From: Brachynemurus nebulosus
Taxonomy: Eukaryota > Arthropoda > Insecta > Neuroptera > Myrmeleontidae
Length of the DNA stretch: 64,000 nucleotides
Direction of reading: 5' to 3'
Assembly: GCA_035578155.1 (NCBI GenBank)
Contig: JAPWDM010000007.1
Coordinates: forward strand, 30,106,413 to 30,170,412
Part shown: one piece after another, positions 1-11,945 of the stretch
Numbering within the stretch: position 1 is the first letter of the stretch
Layout: the number at the start of each line of letters is the position of its first letter
The notes under the pieces: generated by a model
Told to the model about the DNA's origin: nothing
Database searches by the model: none
Seen by the model: the letters and a program-made list of their open reading frames with translations, nothing else
Position numbers and translations under genes: made by a program

Positions 1-1386
1 TTTTGGATCAGTTCAAGAATTCAAAATTTTTAATCATAATACCCACACTTTATCAACTTGAAGAAGTATTTCAATATATTTCTAGATATATTTCAGCATT
101 GTTTGTCTTCTTCAGTGGAGTTTTATTTAAATTACTATGGTTTTAGATTAAATTTGGATATTATGATTAAAAAATTTCGATTTGGTTATCATTTATTAAC
201 AGTAACTTATGATAAACTCAAATACAACCGTCATCATCGTTAACCACAATAATTACAAGAGCTTATCGTACCCCTGCTCACCCCGATTCTTTGTTTAATT
301 TCTAACGTTTTTAAGAGACTTACGAGAACAATTTTCAATTTTCCCATCTCTCCGATCCAATATCAAATCCTTTTTTTGGCTGATAATTCAATATGATCCT
401 CTTTTGAAATGTAACACGATGCCCAAATGTCACAAGTTCACATAATTTTGGTAAGAAAAAAAAATTTCATACAATTAAAAATAATACCTGCCCTTACATA
501 TTAACCCTGTGAAATCGTCGGTGAAAAATTGTTCAATTTTGTGTAAATATACAAAAAAATAAAAAATTGAAAAAAAACTCTAAATATCAATTTCATTATA
601 CCTGTGATCTATGAAGATGGATAAATATTAACTGAGACCATCTCCATTCTCAGGTACACAATGTATTATAGGCCACGACCCCACTCCTATAACATTAAAA
701 CGTGCAATTTTACCCCAAAAACGGGAAAAACGTAAATGCGATGACACAATAGAGTGTTAAGTTAATATATCTGTAATGCTATTGTTCAATATAACCTTTT
801 TAGGTTAAATACCCTAAAAAAAAATTACTCGGTTTATAGTAAATTTCACACGGATATAACAGGTATGTAAAAAAAACGATATTTTTATTAAAAAATAAAA
901 AACTACTATAGAAATTTACCCGTTTACAAAAAAAAAGAAGATATTTAAACCCTTACTAATATAACAAATATTAGGGGAGATCGAATTTCAATTCAAAGAC
1001 CTGACTCCAGATTTCTTCCTTATTTCTTTTTTCTTTTTTTATAAAAAAACTTAAAAAAATAAATAGGGACTTTTTTTTTGAATAAAGAGTTGCTTCTACG
1101 TTTTGTTTTTTTTTACCTAAAGAATTTTTTCTTAAAAAATTATTAGAATAGTAAGATTCTTATATTGGTGGTGAATAGTTTCTTTAAAAAAATCTTGTGC
1201 AATATTACAAAAATTTTGTGCATTGTTGAAATTAATTTGTGTGAAAAAATGGATGTCCAGTGTTGATCAAATATGAAAAGAGGTAAATTTTTGATTTAAT
1301 TAACGTGATCAGTGCATAACTAATAGGGGAATCCCATCGAAAATCAACACTTAATCACTCAGTGATAAAAAAAAAATTGACGTACA
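1..1386. other. unassigned AT-rich DNA
   Basis: No gene supported. The stretch is A/T homopolymer-rich with stops in all frames; the short ATG-initiated frame near 58-243 has no recognisable domain or compositional bias and is best treated as chance. Confidence 0.6.
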
Positions 1387-1393
1387 ACAAATA

Positions 1394-1866
1394 TTTGGTT
1401 AGTGTAAAAATTATGAGTCCATATTTAAATGCACGTTCAAGTGGTTCAAGTGTGTATAATTTGATTTGATTTTTGAGTTCTATACGGAACTAATTGTATC
1501 TTTATTGAAAATATAAATATTACGTGTAATTACTACTAAATGATTATAAAATAAAGAGGAATAATTAAATGGTATACTTCTGCATAATATTTATAATTTT
1601 CATCTAATATACGTTTTTAAAAATATATTTAAATGTTAGTACTGTAACTAAATTTGGTAAAGTTACGTAAAGTTACGTGCACCAGTTTCCTAGTAATGAT
1701 AAACAATTTTTCTGTCGAACACAAAAAACCCTCTTTGACTCTGACATAGGTACATGAAGATACAATTAGCTCCGTATAGAACTCAAAAATCAAATCAAAT
1801 TATATACACTCGAACCCTTTGAACGTACATTTGAACATGGACTCATAATTTTTACACTACCCAAAC
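1394..1866. repeat. fold-back element with ~110-bp inverted arms
   Basis: The arm at 1394-1504 is the reverse complement, with scattered mismatches, of 1757-1866. Matching words include GTGTAAAAATTATGAGTCCA on the left and its complement on the right, and a block containing AATCAAATCAAATTATA. The loop is about 250 bp of AT-rich DNA with no reading frame. Long arms and a small unrelated centre suit a fold-back MITE. No clear target-site duplication was found, so the superfamily is open. Confidence 0.75.
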
Positions 1867-1908
1867 ATTTTAATAATTTAATTTTAAAAACTACTGAATA
1901 TTAGTTGA

Positions 1909-2380
1909 AAGTTCCGTACCTTAAGTCGAAAACGGAACTCTTATAAGATCATTCTTGTGTCTGTCTGTTACAAAGATTTTTGTCGAAAACTATATTCATT
2001 TTAAAATAAAATGGAGGAAGGAGGACAGTTTAGTCCAAAAAAAGTTTTAATTAATATATCGTGTGGGGTATCATTTGAAAGAAGAGCTACTGGTTCTTAA
2101 AAATATTTTTTTTTGTAAGTCTTGGTTTTCATGGTATTGTTCAAAATTTACTAAAAATGACCGCCGTCCCGGATCTTCTAGGTTTCTAAAGCTAAACCAG
2201 ATCGGAAAACTGCAAGTTTTTTCGTAAGCGGTTTAAGTTCAATGTGAAACAGTTCATGTATTTTTCAGTTATTACAAGCAAATTTGAATAAAATTTAAAT
2301 ATACATAGATTAAAAAAAAAAGTTTTATTTGGTCTATTGATTGCTCACTTTACGGAATCCTAATTATGGAGCCTCACTGG
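1909..2380. repeat. insect-type dispersed repeat (GTTCCGTACC family)
   Basis: The block opens with GTTCCGTACCTTAAGTCGAA, then AACGGAACTC and a GTGTCTGTCTGT word, and ends near TTACGGAATCC. Repeats opening 'gttccgtacc...aacgg' and followed by a 'gtctgtctgt' run are, from general knowledge, widespread in insect genomes and usually annotated as non-LTR retrotransposon 3' sequence. Family assignment is from memory of the motif, not a search. Confidence 0.5.
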
Positions 2381-3029
2381 CTCTTGAAGTCTTGACTAAT
2401 CTTTTAATTATAAAATATCCTGCCTTATGTAAGTTAAAATTAAAAAAATAAACGGAAGAACGCGCTCAACACCTTATAAGTGAGATATCAGTCGCTTTTT
2501 AAAATCATTTAAATAAAATATTTTAAAATGTTAATTTTTTTTTAAATAAAAAATAAAATTTATTGAGAAATTAATTTTCATTGATATAAATTTGACTACT
2601 TCACTACGGACTAATCTGTTTAATTGATTTTAAAAAAAAATTTAAAATATATTCATAATCACATATTTAATATGGTTTTATGTTTATAAAATTTAAAAAT
2701 ATTTTTATATAATTTATTTGTAGAAGACTCCTCTCTTGAATGGTCATTAAAGTAATTGAAAGCGCAGTATAGGCAGCATAATAATGACCACTGGTATCCA
2801 CAATATTATACACGTTAAATGTGTTGTCATTTATTATTCATCCATATTAAAATATATAACGTTTTGTGTCGATATCACACCGAAAGAGTTCTTATAGAAT
2901 TATAAAAATAAAAATCCATATAATTTTGTCGTGACCGTCTAAGAGAATTCTCCTGATTTCCTGAAGGACTCTCCTGTATTGGAAAATGAGGATGCAAAAT
3001 TGTGATTCCTTTTAACATTTTTCAATTTT
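2381..3029. other. unassigned AT-rich DNA
   Basis: No gene, RNA or repeat boundary recognised. Confidence 0.55.
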
Positions 3030-3360
3030 CAGCTCCATTTGCGACGTATTGAGTTTTAAAGTGAGGTTAATTTTGTGCACGCCCCTATGACTTTTTAGCC
3101 TCGGAATCAAGAAATTTTGAAAAAAGATACTGATACACTAACATTTGCTAAGTATATTCAGTTAAAATTCTTTCGATTGAATAGTTAATTCAATTTTCGA
3201 AAATTCAAAAAGAAATTTGAAGTAGAAAATATGGTACCGAAAAATTTTGATTTTCCACAAGGAACCCCAGAAATAATTTCACATACACTCTCGTGTAGAA
3301 TATCATTAGAAAGTCATCGTTAACCATTTTTTTATTTTTAAACCTCGTTTTCGAAACACT
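3030..3360 (+). repeat. dispersed repeat X, copy 1
   Basis: This stretch matches, in reverse complement and with many substitutions, 13995-14370. Shared landmarks in order are a 'tattgag-tttaaagtgag' word, a 'cgaaaattcaaaaagaaat' word, an 'attagaaag' word and 'cctcgttt'. Two old copies of one repeat in opposite orientation is the simplest reading. No coding potential. Confidence 0.5.
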
Positions 3361-3985
3361 GAACTTCCAAATTTACGCGTTTCTTTAAAAGATATAGGAG
3401 ACGAAATTATCACATAATTGACCTTCTAGTAACATTGTCGAACACGTTTATTAATTTTTATAATAAGCGGTAAAATTGCGAAGAACTCTAACCACTGATT
3501 TATGTAATAAGTGTCCAACCCGTACCCGAATGTGTTATCCTAAGTATTCACAAATATGTAACTGGTTATTGGGGAATTTTCTGTAAAAACTGCTACTTGA
3601 CAGCTTTGCACTGAGATAGCTTACGGAGTAGAGAATGTTATAGGCTACTTTTTATCCCGGGAGAATATTTTATTTTTGGGAAAAAATTTATAAGAAAAAA
3701 ATAACAGCTCGTAGTAGTAGTGACACGATGATTTGATGTCATAGTTTCAAATACCACCCGGGCGAAGTCACAGATAAATTTTAAAACTAACTTTGTTTTT
3801 AATAATACCAAAATTATACAGTGTGATATTGGCATATGTTCAACGAACCAGTGTTGTCTATAAAATGAGTGATGACAATCTTTTGTTAGATTGGTCTATA
3901 AACTATTAAAAATAACTGTTTAAACATTAAAAAAATAACTATTCTAATATTTAAGCGTATACATGGGAGATTTATACGTTTCAAA
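3361..3985. other. unassigned DNA
   Basis: No gene supported; a 65-codon minus-strand frame at 3638-3835 lacks any recognisable domain. Confidence 0.5.
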
Positions 3986-4139
3986 TACAATCCTTCACAA
4001 AATTTTTGGGCAGTATAAATAGAAGTCAGTATGATTACGTTGTACCTGGTATTTCGAAATAAACCATATAGATTACATAATTATATATTCGACAAGCCTA
4101 AAACCGAAAACTAAAAACTAACACCAAGATAAATTGATT

Positions 4140-4397
4140 TTATTGAGGTTTATAGACCTCACTGACATGCATAAGGTTTTTAGGTGCAACTTGACCTTAA
4201 AAATTAGCTTTCCTTAATATTCTGCGTACGGTTTCTACGCTAACACATGTGTCTGTCCTCCGAATTGCTTGGGCATTAATTATTATTTGTCCATCTCTTA
4301 CAGATAGTAACTTTTTACGTACCGTTCCAGGCCTACTACATACTGTATCACTGGTTTTATTTTTTTTGATATATTCAATAGTTGAAGACTTCCCAAA
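4140..4397 (-). pseudogene. Tc1-type transposase N-terminal fragment
   Basis: Read on the minus strand from 4397 the frame gives FGKSSTIEYIKK, then CSRPGTVRKKLLSVRDG, then VSVETVRRILRKANF, an in-frame TAA, and GQVAPKNL before a second TAA at 4140. This order matches the paired helix-turn-helix DNA-binding region of Tc1 transposases: a 'S-x-x-T-x-x-x-I-x-K' helix, a basic 'G-R-P/K-K-L-S' linker, a 'VS..TVRR.L..A.F' second helix and a 'G.VA..K' tail. The catalytic DDE domain is absent. The 5' side is interrupted at about 4397 by another repeat. A dead fragment; it may once have bound the TIRs of the surrounding element. Confidence 0.75.
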
Positions 4398-4690
4398 TAA
4401 TTAAACCGAATTCGATGAAATTTGGTACACAGACACTGAATTGACACTGAAAACACATAGAATAATTTTATTCCGATTGAAGGTTCCTGCGGGATATAAA
4501 AACAGTTACTTAACCACAGTGAAATGGAATGTTATCCCGACTGAAGGTTCCTGTAGGATACAAAATCACTTATTTGGTCACAGTGAAATTACTGGACTGA
4601 ATTTGATTAAATTTGATATAAAGACACTAAGGACTAAAGACTTGAATCGATTTCAAGGTAGGCGAAGCCGCGGGTAACAGCTAGTAATTA
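4398..4690 (-). repeat. retroelement-like repeat inserted in Tc1 element
   Basis: On the minus strand the block starts CTAGCTGTTACCCGCGGCTT (complement near 4664-4684) and runs to a word resembling 'accaaatttcatcgaattcgg' near 4400. A CTAGC-GTACCCGCG start with such an interior is a widely dispersed arthropod repeat, also seen at 12435 and 55561. It interrupts the transposase frame, so it arrived after the Tc1 element. The 78-codon plus-strand frame at 4441-4677 lies inside it and is not a gene. Confidence 0.6.
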
Positions 4691-4889
4691 ATATAACAAA
4701 AATGTAAAGTTTATGACTTTTTGTGTACTAGATTGGGTTAATCTCGACAATTACTCAACGAATTTTAAAAATTCTTTCACTAACGAATAGGTAATACCCT
4801 ATGTTTTAATATCGGCCACATTATCCCGGCCAAAATTATCCCGCAGGACTTCTATTTACACTGTCCAAATAATTTTGTGAAGGATTGTA

Positions 4890-6165
4890 CCTACATATTC
4901 ACATAAAACGCATATACATATTATTATTATATTATGAAAACGTTAAAAAAATTAAAGTTTAAAAACTGAGTTCACTTGTCAGAAGGCATCCATCCGTCTA
5001 TTCCATTCGAACGATGAGACAAATGAGCGCGGAGATCCCCTTCAGAAATAAACGTACGAACGTATAAACGTCTCACAAAGCAACAGAGACAATTTCTGGT
5101 CATTGAACTTAATTATTTTAAAAATTATATTTATTGTAATTGTTCTAATTAATGTTGTATTATTAAAAAGATTTCAATTGATTTTTTGTTTTGTGTTGTA
5201 TTTTAATGTATCAGGGACGTAGTCAATCAGTATTTTATGGGGGGATGTAATAGTGATGTTTACGAAAAATCGATTTGCGTGTGTCCAAAGAAGAAAGAAC
5301 GAAAGAATAGTGTTTGAGGGAGGAGCTTTGGTACTATTTAAAAAACATTTTTCTAATCATTTTATCAGGGACGTGGTTGATAAATCCACTGTGGGGGCGA
5401 TGTTACACTCGCATCTCTAAATACTCATGTTTACGCTTATATTATTTGAAACCAGTACTGCTGTAAAAGAAATTATTTTATCAAAATTAAGGGGCTCTAG
5501 ATATCTATAAAAATCAATAATATCTTTTGTTAACCAGAAAAAACAATTTGATTATTTAGTCTAAATTGCTGACCAGAGAGGTATCTTAAAATATTAAGCG
5601 AAAGTCGACATTTCACACTTTTAATTTAAAAAAAAACTCCCCACAGTTAAAATCAACAGTTTAGGTTCATCGAAGCTCTGATCAATAGAAGATTTCAAGG
5701 AACTAAAATTAGAATTTGTTCAAATAAAACTTACGCCATCTTTTAATACATTAAGTACCTATCTGAATTAATTTTTAGTATAAAAAATATTAACATACGT
5801 AGATAGAAGCTTTTAACAGCCGGAGTACTAAAGCGGTACGATAGAATTCTCATTTAGTTAAAAAAAAAAAAAAAAATGTGAAATTTTAAAACAACAAATG
5901 TAGTCATTTTTGAGAAATCATGCTTACTGTATCTTGTGTTTAAAAAAAAAATGTTGTTCAGGGAAACGCATTTAAAATTGTGAATAATTTTTTATAAGCA
6001 AAAAAATACTGATATTTTTTTATATCATCAATTCCAAGGCCAATCGTACACACACGCATGCGTATACAATAGCTCTATTCAACAGCGACACCTATTTGTT
6101 ACGGCAGGGATGCACGTAACTTTTGAAATAATATTCCGATTCGTATAAAATTTCGTGGAAAATAC
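4890..6165. other. unassigned DNA
   Basis: No gene found. Two short similar words, 'atcaggga-cgt-gt', near 5212 and 5366 hint at an old local duplication. A run of A residues occurs near 5860. Confidence 0.5.
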
Positions 6166-6167
6166 AA

Positions 6168-6875
6168 TAAAAAATACACTGCCATTGGGGGGTGGGACAC
6201 AGATTCCTCGTACTCGTAAAAGACTTTAAAACAGTATTCTACCAAATATATATACCATGAAATTATTATGAAATTATTCGCCTTAAAGTTTATAAAAATT
6301 GTTGTAACTCAAAATACTTAAATGCTAAATTATAAAATAATAACAAAAATATTTGAGAAACCAACTCCCAAAATACTTTAAAAATTTGAGAGAAGTGTGA
6401 CTAGCAGTAAATAAGATATTGACATTTAATGGGATTTCATGGTAGCGCTGTGGATAATATTACTCCGAATGCAATTTGTAGAGGACCATCTAGGAACCAG
6501 ACCGTATATTTTTGGAAAATTTCATTAAAAAGAATTGAACAGTTCAGAAGTTATGCCACTTGGTGCAATTTAGTATATTAATGGAATGACATGGTAGCGG
6601 CGTAGCTACCGTTACTCCGATTTCGATTAAATTCATACGGGGCCATCTAGGAATCAAACTGCATAATTTCTGAAAATTTCATTAAACACAATCGAACAGC
6701 TCAGAAGTTATGCCACTTGGTGCAAACTGGCGACACACAGACGGACGGATAGACACCAATTAAAAATTGTTCAGGAAACTCTAAAACATAATATGTGCGT
6801 AAAAATTTTTATTTTGGACGGAAAAAATCACATTGCTTCCGCTACGTTAGTAATCTCGGAATCAAAACGATATAT
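6168..6875 (+). repeat. ~700-bp dispersed repeat Y, copy 1
   Basis: Strongly similar over its whole length to 42376-43085 in the same orientation. Internal landmarks are two related sub-blocks that each contain GATTTCATGGTAGCG or GACATGGTAGC, then TTACTCCGA, then CAGAAGTTATGCCACTTGGT. They are followed by an ACAGACGGACGGATAGACACC-like run. Internally repeated 'accat-tagg-ac-aaa-tt-ctgaaaatttcatt' blocks ending in 'cagacggacgga' are typical of insect non-LTR retrotransposon 3' UTRs. No reverse-transcriptase coding is present. Confidence 0.7.
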
Positions 6876-7812
6876 TCGAAAAAAAGTGCACATAACCCCT
6901 TAATATGACTTAATAAAATCACAATTGGAAGAAATAGAAACACCCTATGACGCTACCAGACAGGCAATAGGTGCTATTTAATAGAAAAATTCTTTTTACT
7001 TAATTCATATAGTTCAGTTTTTTTTTTCTCAGTTTGAAAAAAAAAAACAACACTTTTTTACGATTCGAACAAACAATCGAATAACAATGATTGGCCGTCA
7101 TACGTCCGATCGAATCAATCAAATGGTTGTTCGTTAACGCTCCACCGCTGGATATAAAATATTTAAACATGTGCACCCGCTGATCTCCAACAAATTTATA
7201 CACGTACATACACGTACATTCATACACGTACATACCAATTATTAGCTTTTAATTAAAAATTGATCTATCTATGAATAAATATGTGTCTTTTAACGAATTA
7301 TTATTATGTTCGTACGTTCGTCTATCTGCGTCATCGACGCTCGTCTGTTCTTTTCTAATTTTTAAAAATGAACAAAAAAAAACATAATATTAGAACCGCT
7401 TGCTTGCTCCTAGGCCATTATTCTTCGATTCGAATAATCAACGTACATACGTTTGGTCTTTTCATATGTTAATTAAATTTATTTTGAAAAATTTCCAAAT
7501 TGAAAAAAAAAATAAATTGAATCCTTTCGATGGGACATAATTCTTCCTCAGAAATATAAATGGTTTTGTTATATTGACAAAGATAGCATTAGCAGTGTTA
7601 AAAATTTACCTTATAAAAGCTTAAAATTTTCTTGAGAATTGCTTAACATAGTAAAATAGTTTAAGAACCTTTTTTTAACAATTTTTGTTCACTCTTGAAT
7701 GATTTTCAAGTCGAACTTGTACCATGACGAAAAAGAACTTAACCCACGACTTTAAGAAATTTGACTTCGGGGCCAGTTTTCTATATATTACAAGAAAAAA
7801 TATTTAGTTATG

Positions 7813-7814
<2 letters not shown>
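6876..7814. other. unassigned DNA
   Basis: No gene supported. The 77-codon minus-strand frame at 7000-7233 has no domain and contains a poly-A-derived Phe/Lys run. Short 'cacgtacat' words near 7200-7230 form a small imperfect repeat. Confidence 0.5.

Positions 7815-7868
<54 letters not shown>
7815..7868. repeat. (AT)n microsatellite
   Basis: Uninterrupted alternating A and T over about 54 bp. Confidence 0.97.
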
Positions 7869-8141
<273 letters not shown>

Positions 8142-8189
8142 ATATAACACCCTGTGTATATATATTGTGACAATTATTTTAAATTTAAA

Positions 8190-8285
8190 AAAAATGCAGT
8201 ATGGATCCCAGAATCGAACCGTGGCCATCCAAAAAGTAAACAATTACTCTACTGTCTGGTCTGTCTGCCTTACGACCCCACTGAA
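8190..8285 (-). ncRNA. tRNA-like sequence, possible SINE head
   Basis: On the minus strand GGTTCGATTCT (complement of 8210-8220) matches the RNA polymerase III B box and the T-arm of a tRNA. About 20-33 nt upstream lies CCAGACAGTAGAG, which resembles an A box and D-arm. The spacing is slightly short and no acceptor-stem pairing is obvious, so this is not a functional tRNA. A degenerate tRNA-derived SINE head reading toward lower coordinates is more likely. Confidence 0.4.
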
Positions 8286-8290
8286 AGTTT

Positions 8291-9465
8291 AAGACACTTA
8301 ATTAATATATAAGTGAAGGTATGCCATTGATGTACAGTTTTTACTAAGCTAACTAAAATTTGAAGTAAATTGTTCCTGTTAATATTTCATAGTTCTAATA
8401 ACGAAATCCTTGTGCATTTACGTTTTCAGTCATCACATAGGTGGTCAACCAGCACTTGGTCACATTGAATTTAACAAAATTCCGTATTTTTTCCAATCTT
8501 TTATCGACATCGCCAACTATAAGGATTCTAACGTTATATTCCGTTTGTCTGGACTCGAAACTATACTCAAGTAGGTAATAATAGTATCAAAATTCCTTGA
8601 CACAGAATTCCCAAAAACAAAATTCAACACTCCCGAACAAAATGGATACGTATCAATTTATTTTTTATTAAGTATTTGAAAAGACCTTGGTATTTTTTAG
8701 ACAGTTTGTTAATAAAACTGTTTATTTAAAAAATTACTAATTTTATATCGTTCAAGGAATTAATATTAATTATTCGTTTCCTTAAATATTGAATATATGA
8801 TTAATAGTAATAATTTTTGATAATTTATGAAAAAATACTTAATTATGAATTAAATTATATTTACAATGATTTTATGTTAAAAAAAATTATGCAAATTCGT
8901 TTCAGTAAAAATACATCTATAAAAATAATTTTTAATTACCTAATCAAATATTAACAACGTTTATTTTTGAGTGCAGACAGATCCGTAAGTTCCATTAGTG
9001 ACAAACGTGTCACCACCTCTTTCAAAAGTATTTATTATTCTAGTAATAATTTAAGTGAATTAAATAAAAAAATTTTCGTTCGTAACATGTGACAACCTAC
9101 TACACAAAACTGTTGAAAAATTTGAAGTGTGCATAATAATTTTGAAAATTATTACTATCTTGTGTGGTATGATTACTTAATTTAATTAGAGTTCCGAAGA
9201 ATAATCTCGGAACACTTATTCGAACCATTTATTTCGGTTAAATTGTGTGAGTAATTTTTTGGGGGGTATAAATTTCACATCGAGGTATATTTTGGTATTA
9301 GAAAGGTCTAGAGAAAATTTTCGTTTTTCTTAATGATAACGTTCGAAAGTTGTTCTGTCTCAAATGAAGTTAAGGTTCCTCTTTTCCGTTTCCGAAATAT
9401 TTCTTTAAAAGATACAGGAAATACGTGTACAAGTAACATAATCGTATAACTATTCGCAGAATTCT
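8291..9465. other. unassigned AT-rich DNA
   Basis: No gene, RNA or clear repeat boundary seen. Confidence 0.5.
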
Positions 9466-9874
9466 TGAGGGATCAAAGTCCAACAAAAAGGAAAGATATA
9501 TTTTTAGTAAGAGATATATGTACATATTTTGTTACATTAAGAAGATAAAATACTTTTGCAACAAAGATGGATACAGAGTAATTGTATCTAAACTCTCACT
9601 ATTAGGTTTTATATCTCTCACTCAGGTAATATTGCACTGTATATACAATGTATAAAAATACACTACGTTGTAAAAAAAGTAATAGATCTTGAAATAGTTT
9701 GCTTATTTATATAGTAATACAATGATATACCTATTTAAATAAGTAATTTTAAGTTAATAATTTTAATTAATAAGTAATTTCATTTAGGTATTTATAAATA
9801 CGATTTTTTTAATGGTGTAGACCCTTACTTTCATTTATTTAACGGAATACTGTAAAGTGGACTTTGATCCCTCA
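9466..9874. mobile_element. small TIR element (TGAGGGATCAAAGTCCA)
   Basis: A perfect 17-bp inverted repeat, TGAGGGATCAAAGTCCA at 9466-9482 and its complement at 9858-9874, bounds 409 bp with no coding potential. A clean target duplication was not found. Size and structure fit a MITE; superfamily unknown. Confidence 0.6.
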
Positions 9875-10534
9875 GAAACTTTGCATTTACAAATTTGTAA
9901 AAAACTATCCGCTGAGGAGCCCGAACTTAATGTGTGTCCAGCACGCGCTTGGCGATTATTTTAAAATAAAATGACGAAAAATTTTAGCGATTGGGGGAAT
10001 CCATGTCTTGATAGTTTTTTAAAAGAAAATCTTAATTTATTCAATGTAAAGCCCTCGTAATCTGCTGTGTACTTTAACGCAAATGTTTACCTTGCGTTTA
10101 TGAGCAAATATTTATTACTGATACTGTATTTTGTCACCCTACCAAAAACACAAACTCAGACACAAATATCTATTGATTATTTATTATTTTTATGTAAAAA
10201 AGGCATGACAAAATTTTCAAAAATGATCCTGCTGTTATTGAAATAAGCAATTAACCAACAAACAATTTAGGTTAATAGATAAATTTTAACGTAACTGATC
10301 AAAAATCAAAAAAAAAATAAAATATTCATATAATTAATTTAATTGCCGTTGTAAACCTTCGTCGTATTACAGAAAATTTATAGTTATCAACGATCGATCA
10401 GCAATTAATCATATTTGGATTTTTAATGTCAACCCAAAACTAATTGGACAATACGCAAAATGATGTAGAAAATTATGAATTTATTTAAAAAAAAAAAATA
10501 CACACATACTACATATTTCAACATAAATGTAAAT
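9875..10534. other. unassigned DNA
   Basis: Nothing recognised. Confidence 0.5.
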
Positions 10535-10702
10535 TAGTGATGGGCACAATTGGATTCTTTCAATAATCGAATGATCGAATTCGAATTATTTATCATCCGT
10601 TTGCAAGAGCAACTAATACATTTCTCCCACTTTCATATTTCGTATAGGCGAAGTTTGAACGAATAATACTAACTTTAACACAGTATAACAATTTACGCTA
10701 AT

Positions 10703-10945
10703 ACAGCACAACCTTTTTTATGGGATGAATAGCGACCGCATAAAAAAAATTTCATAGAAAGTGCATAATTGAAAAGGCCTAGAACGTTACTATTTCCTTA
10801 GAAGCTATGTATATTATAAAAATTGCGATAAATACATCTGTTAAAAAAAGAAACAACTGAATAATGCAATAAATTATATTCTTATGCAATGTACTGATTA
10901 AATACTTGAAAATAATCAGTGAATAATTTTATCGCAAACTAAGGT
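10703..10945. mobile_element. pogo-like element, split copy (left part)
   Basis: The stretch aligns with the complete element at 40978-41497. Shared words are the start 'cagc-caac-c-ttttt', GACCGCATAAAAAAA, and the interior TTATGCAATGTA followed by GATTAAAT. Similarity resumes beyond 11550 ('tttcttact'), so the TTAA-flanked element at 10950-11546 was inserted into it. Confidence 0.65.
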
Positions 10946-10949
10946 TTAA

Positions 10950-11546
10950 GGTACCATCACAATGTGATTCTGCCGAAAAGTAGTCAATTTTCACAATTTT
11001 TTTCGGATGGATAGGATTGGAGAATGGGGATGATTTTTTTTTTACGAATGATACCAATATTTGTCAATACAAAAAATAATTTTTTTATGTATTTTTATTT
11101 ATTTTTTATAATTATTATAATTTTTTGAAAAAAGTGTCTTAAAAAAAGGCCGAAATTTGGTGCTCAGGATTGCGGCCGCAGTTTTTATCTGAAAAAAAAA
11201 AAATCAAATGGATTATCAATCTGTAGGTAAGCCGCTATGTTCCTATGGGAGCCTTTTTTTCTTTTGAAATCTTCCTGTTTTTTGCACACGGAAAACCGTA
11301 AAATATTTTTGCACCTTTTATTCAAACCGCGGCCATTTTTTCAAATTTCAAAGAAAAAAAAAGCTCAAATTTCAAAGAAAAAAAAAATTATAGAAAATTA
11401 ATAAAAATAATTTAAAAAATATCTTTGTTTTATCAAATAGTGGTATTAATCGTGAAAAAAATTCATCACCATCTCCCCATCCTATCCATCCAAAAAAAAT
11501 TGTGAAAATTGACTACTTTTCGGCAGAATCACACTGTGATGGTACT
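10950..11546. mobile_element. TTAA-flanked TIR element (GGTACCATCACA)
   Basis: Inverted repeats of about 85 bp start GGTACCATCACAATGTGATT at 10950. The complementary arm is at about 11462-11546 and shares GCCGAAAAGTAGTCAATTTT and GGATGGATAGGAT with it. TTAA borders both ends (10946-10949 and 11547-11550), the hallmark of piggyBac-type insertion. The centre is AT-rich with two GCGGCCGC/CCGCGGCC-like words and no coding frame. Confidence 0.75.
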
Positions 11547-11574
11547 TTAAATTTCTTACTTTTGCTTGCTTTTT

Positions 11575-11945
11575 AATTAGGGATGTTATGGATATTAAAT
11601 TTCGGATACGGATATTTAAAAATATTTTTTCGGTTTCGGTTTCAATTACGGATATGTAATAATATCGGATAATGTTTCGGATACGGTTACGGTTACGGTT
11701 ACGGTTACGGATAATTGCTTTCAGTGAACATTTTTTTTTTTAGAAAAAAGGGGAGAATTTTACCCCAAAAAGTGAACGTCAAACACAAATCAACGGAAAT
11801 CTATCAAGGGAAATATATGTAGCAAAAATTTGCTTCGATTTAACCTCAGTTTTCTAATGGCAGTTGTTTGTTATTATCCGAAACAAATCCGAAACTTATT
11901 TTCGGATACTTTAATGGATATTGTTTTTAAAAACCCCATAAAAAA
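11575..11945. repeat. TTTCGGATACGG-rich repeat with (GGTTAC)n
   Basis: The block carries several copies of CGGATACGGATA-like words, a (CGGTTA)n run at about 11684-11715, and inverted counterparts (CCGAAAC, TTTTCGGATAC) near 11878-11912. It looks like the remains of a TIR element whose subterminal motif expanded into hexamers. It is not the insect telomere repeat TTAGG. Confidence 0.5.

Larger units (their letters stand above)
3988..4887 (-). mobile_element. Tc1-like DNA transposon, degenerate
   Basis: About 43-bp inverted repeats begin CAATCCTTCACAAAATT at 3988 and end with the complement at 4887. Both are bordered by TA (3986-3987 and 4888-4889), the Tc1/mariner target duplication. The inner TIR word resembling TTTGGACAGT is typical of Tc1 elements. 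Between the TIRs lies a minus-strand transposase fragment, cut by an unrelated repeat at about 4398-4690. At 900 bp including the insertion, the element has lost most of its coding region. Confidence 0.8.

Noticed and set aside
8190..8285. Functional tRNA gene
   Set aside because: Box spacing is short and no acceptor or anticodon stem pairing could be drawn.
11684..11715. Telomere-like repeat
   Set aside because: The hexamer is CGGTTA, not TTAGG, and sits inside a transposon-like block.
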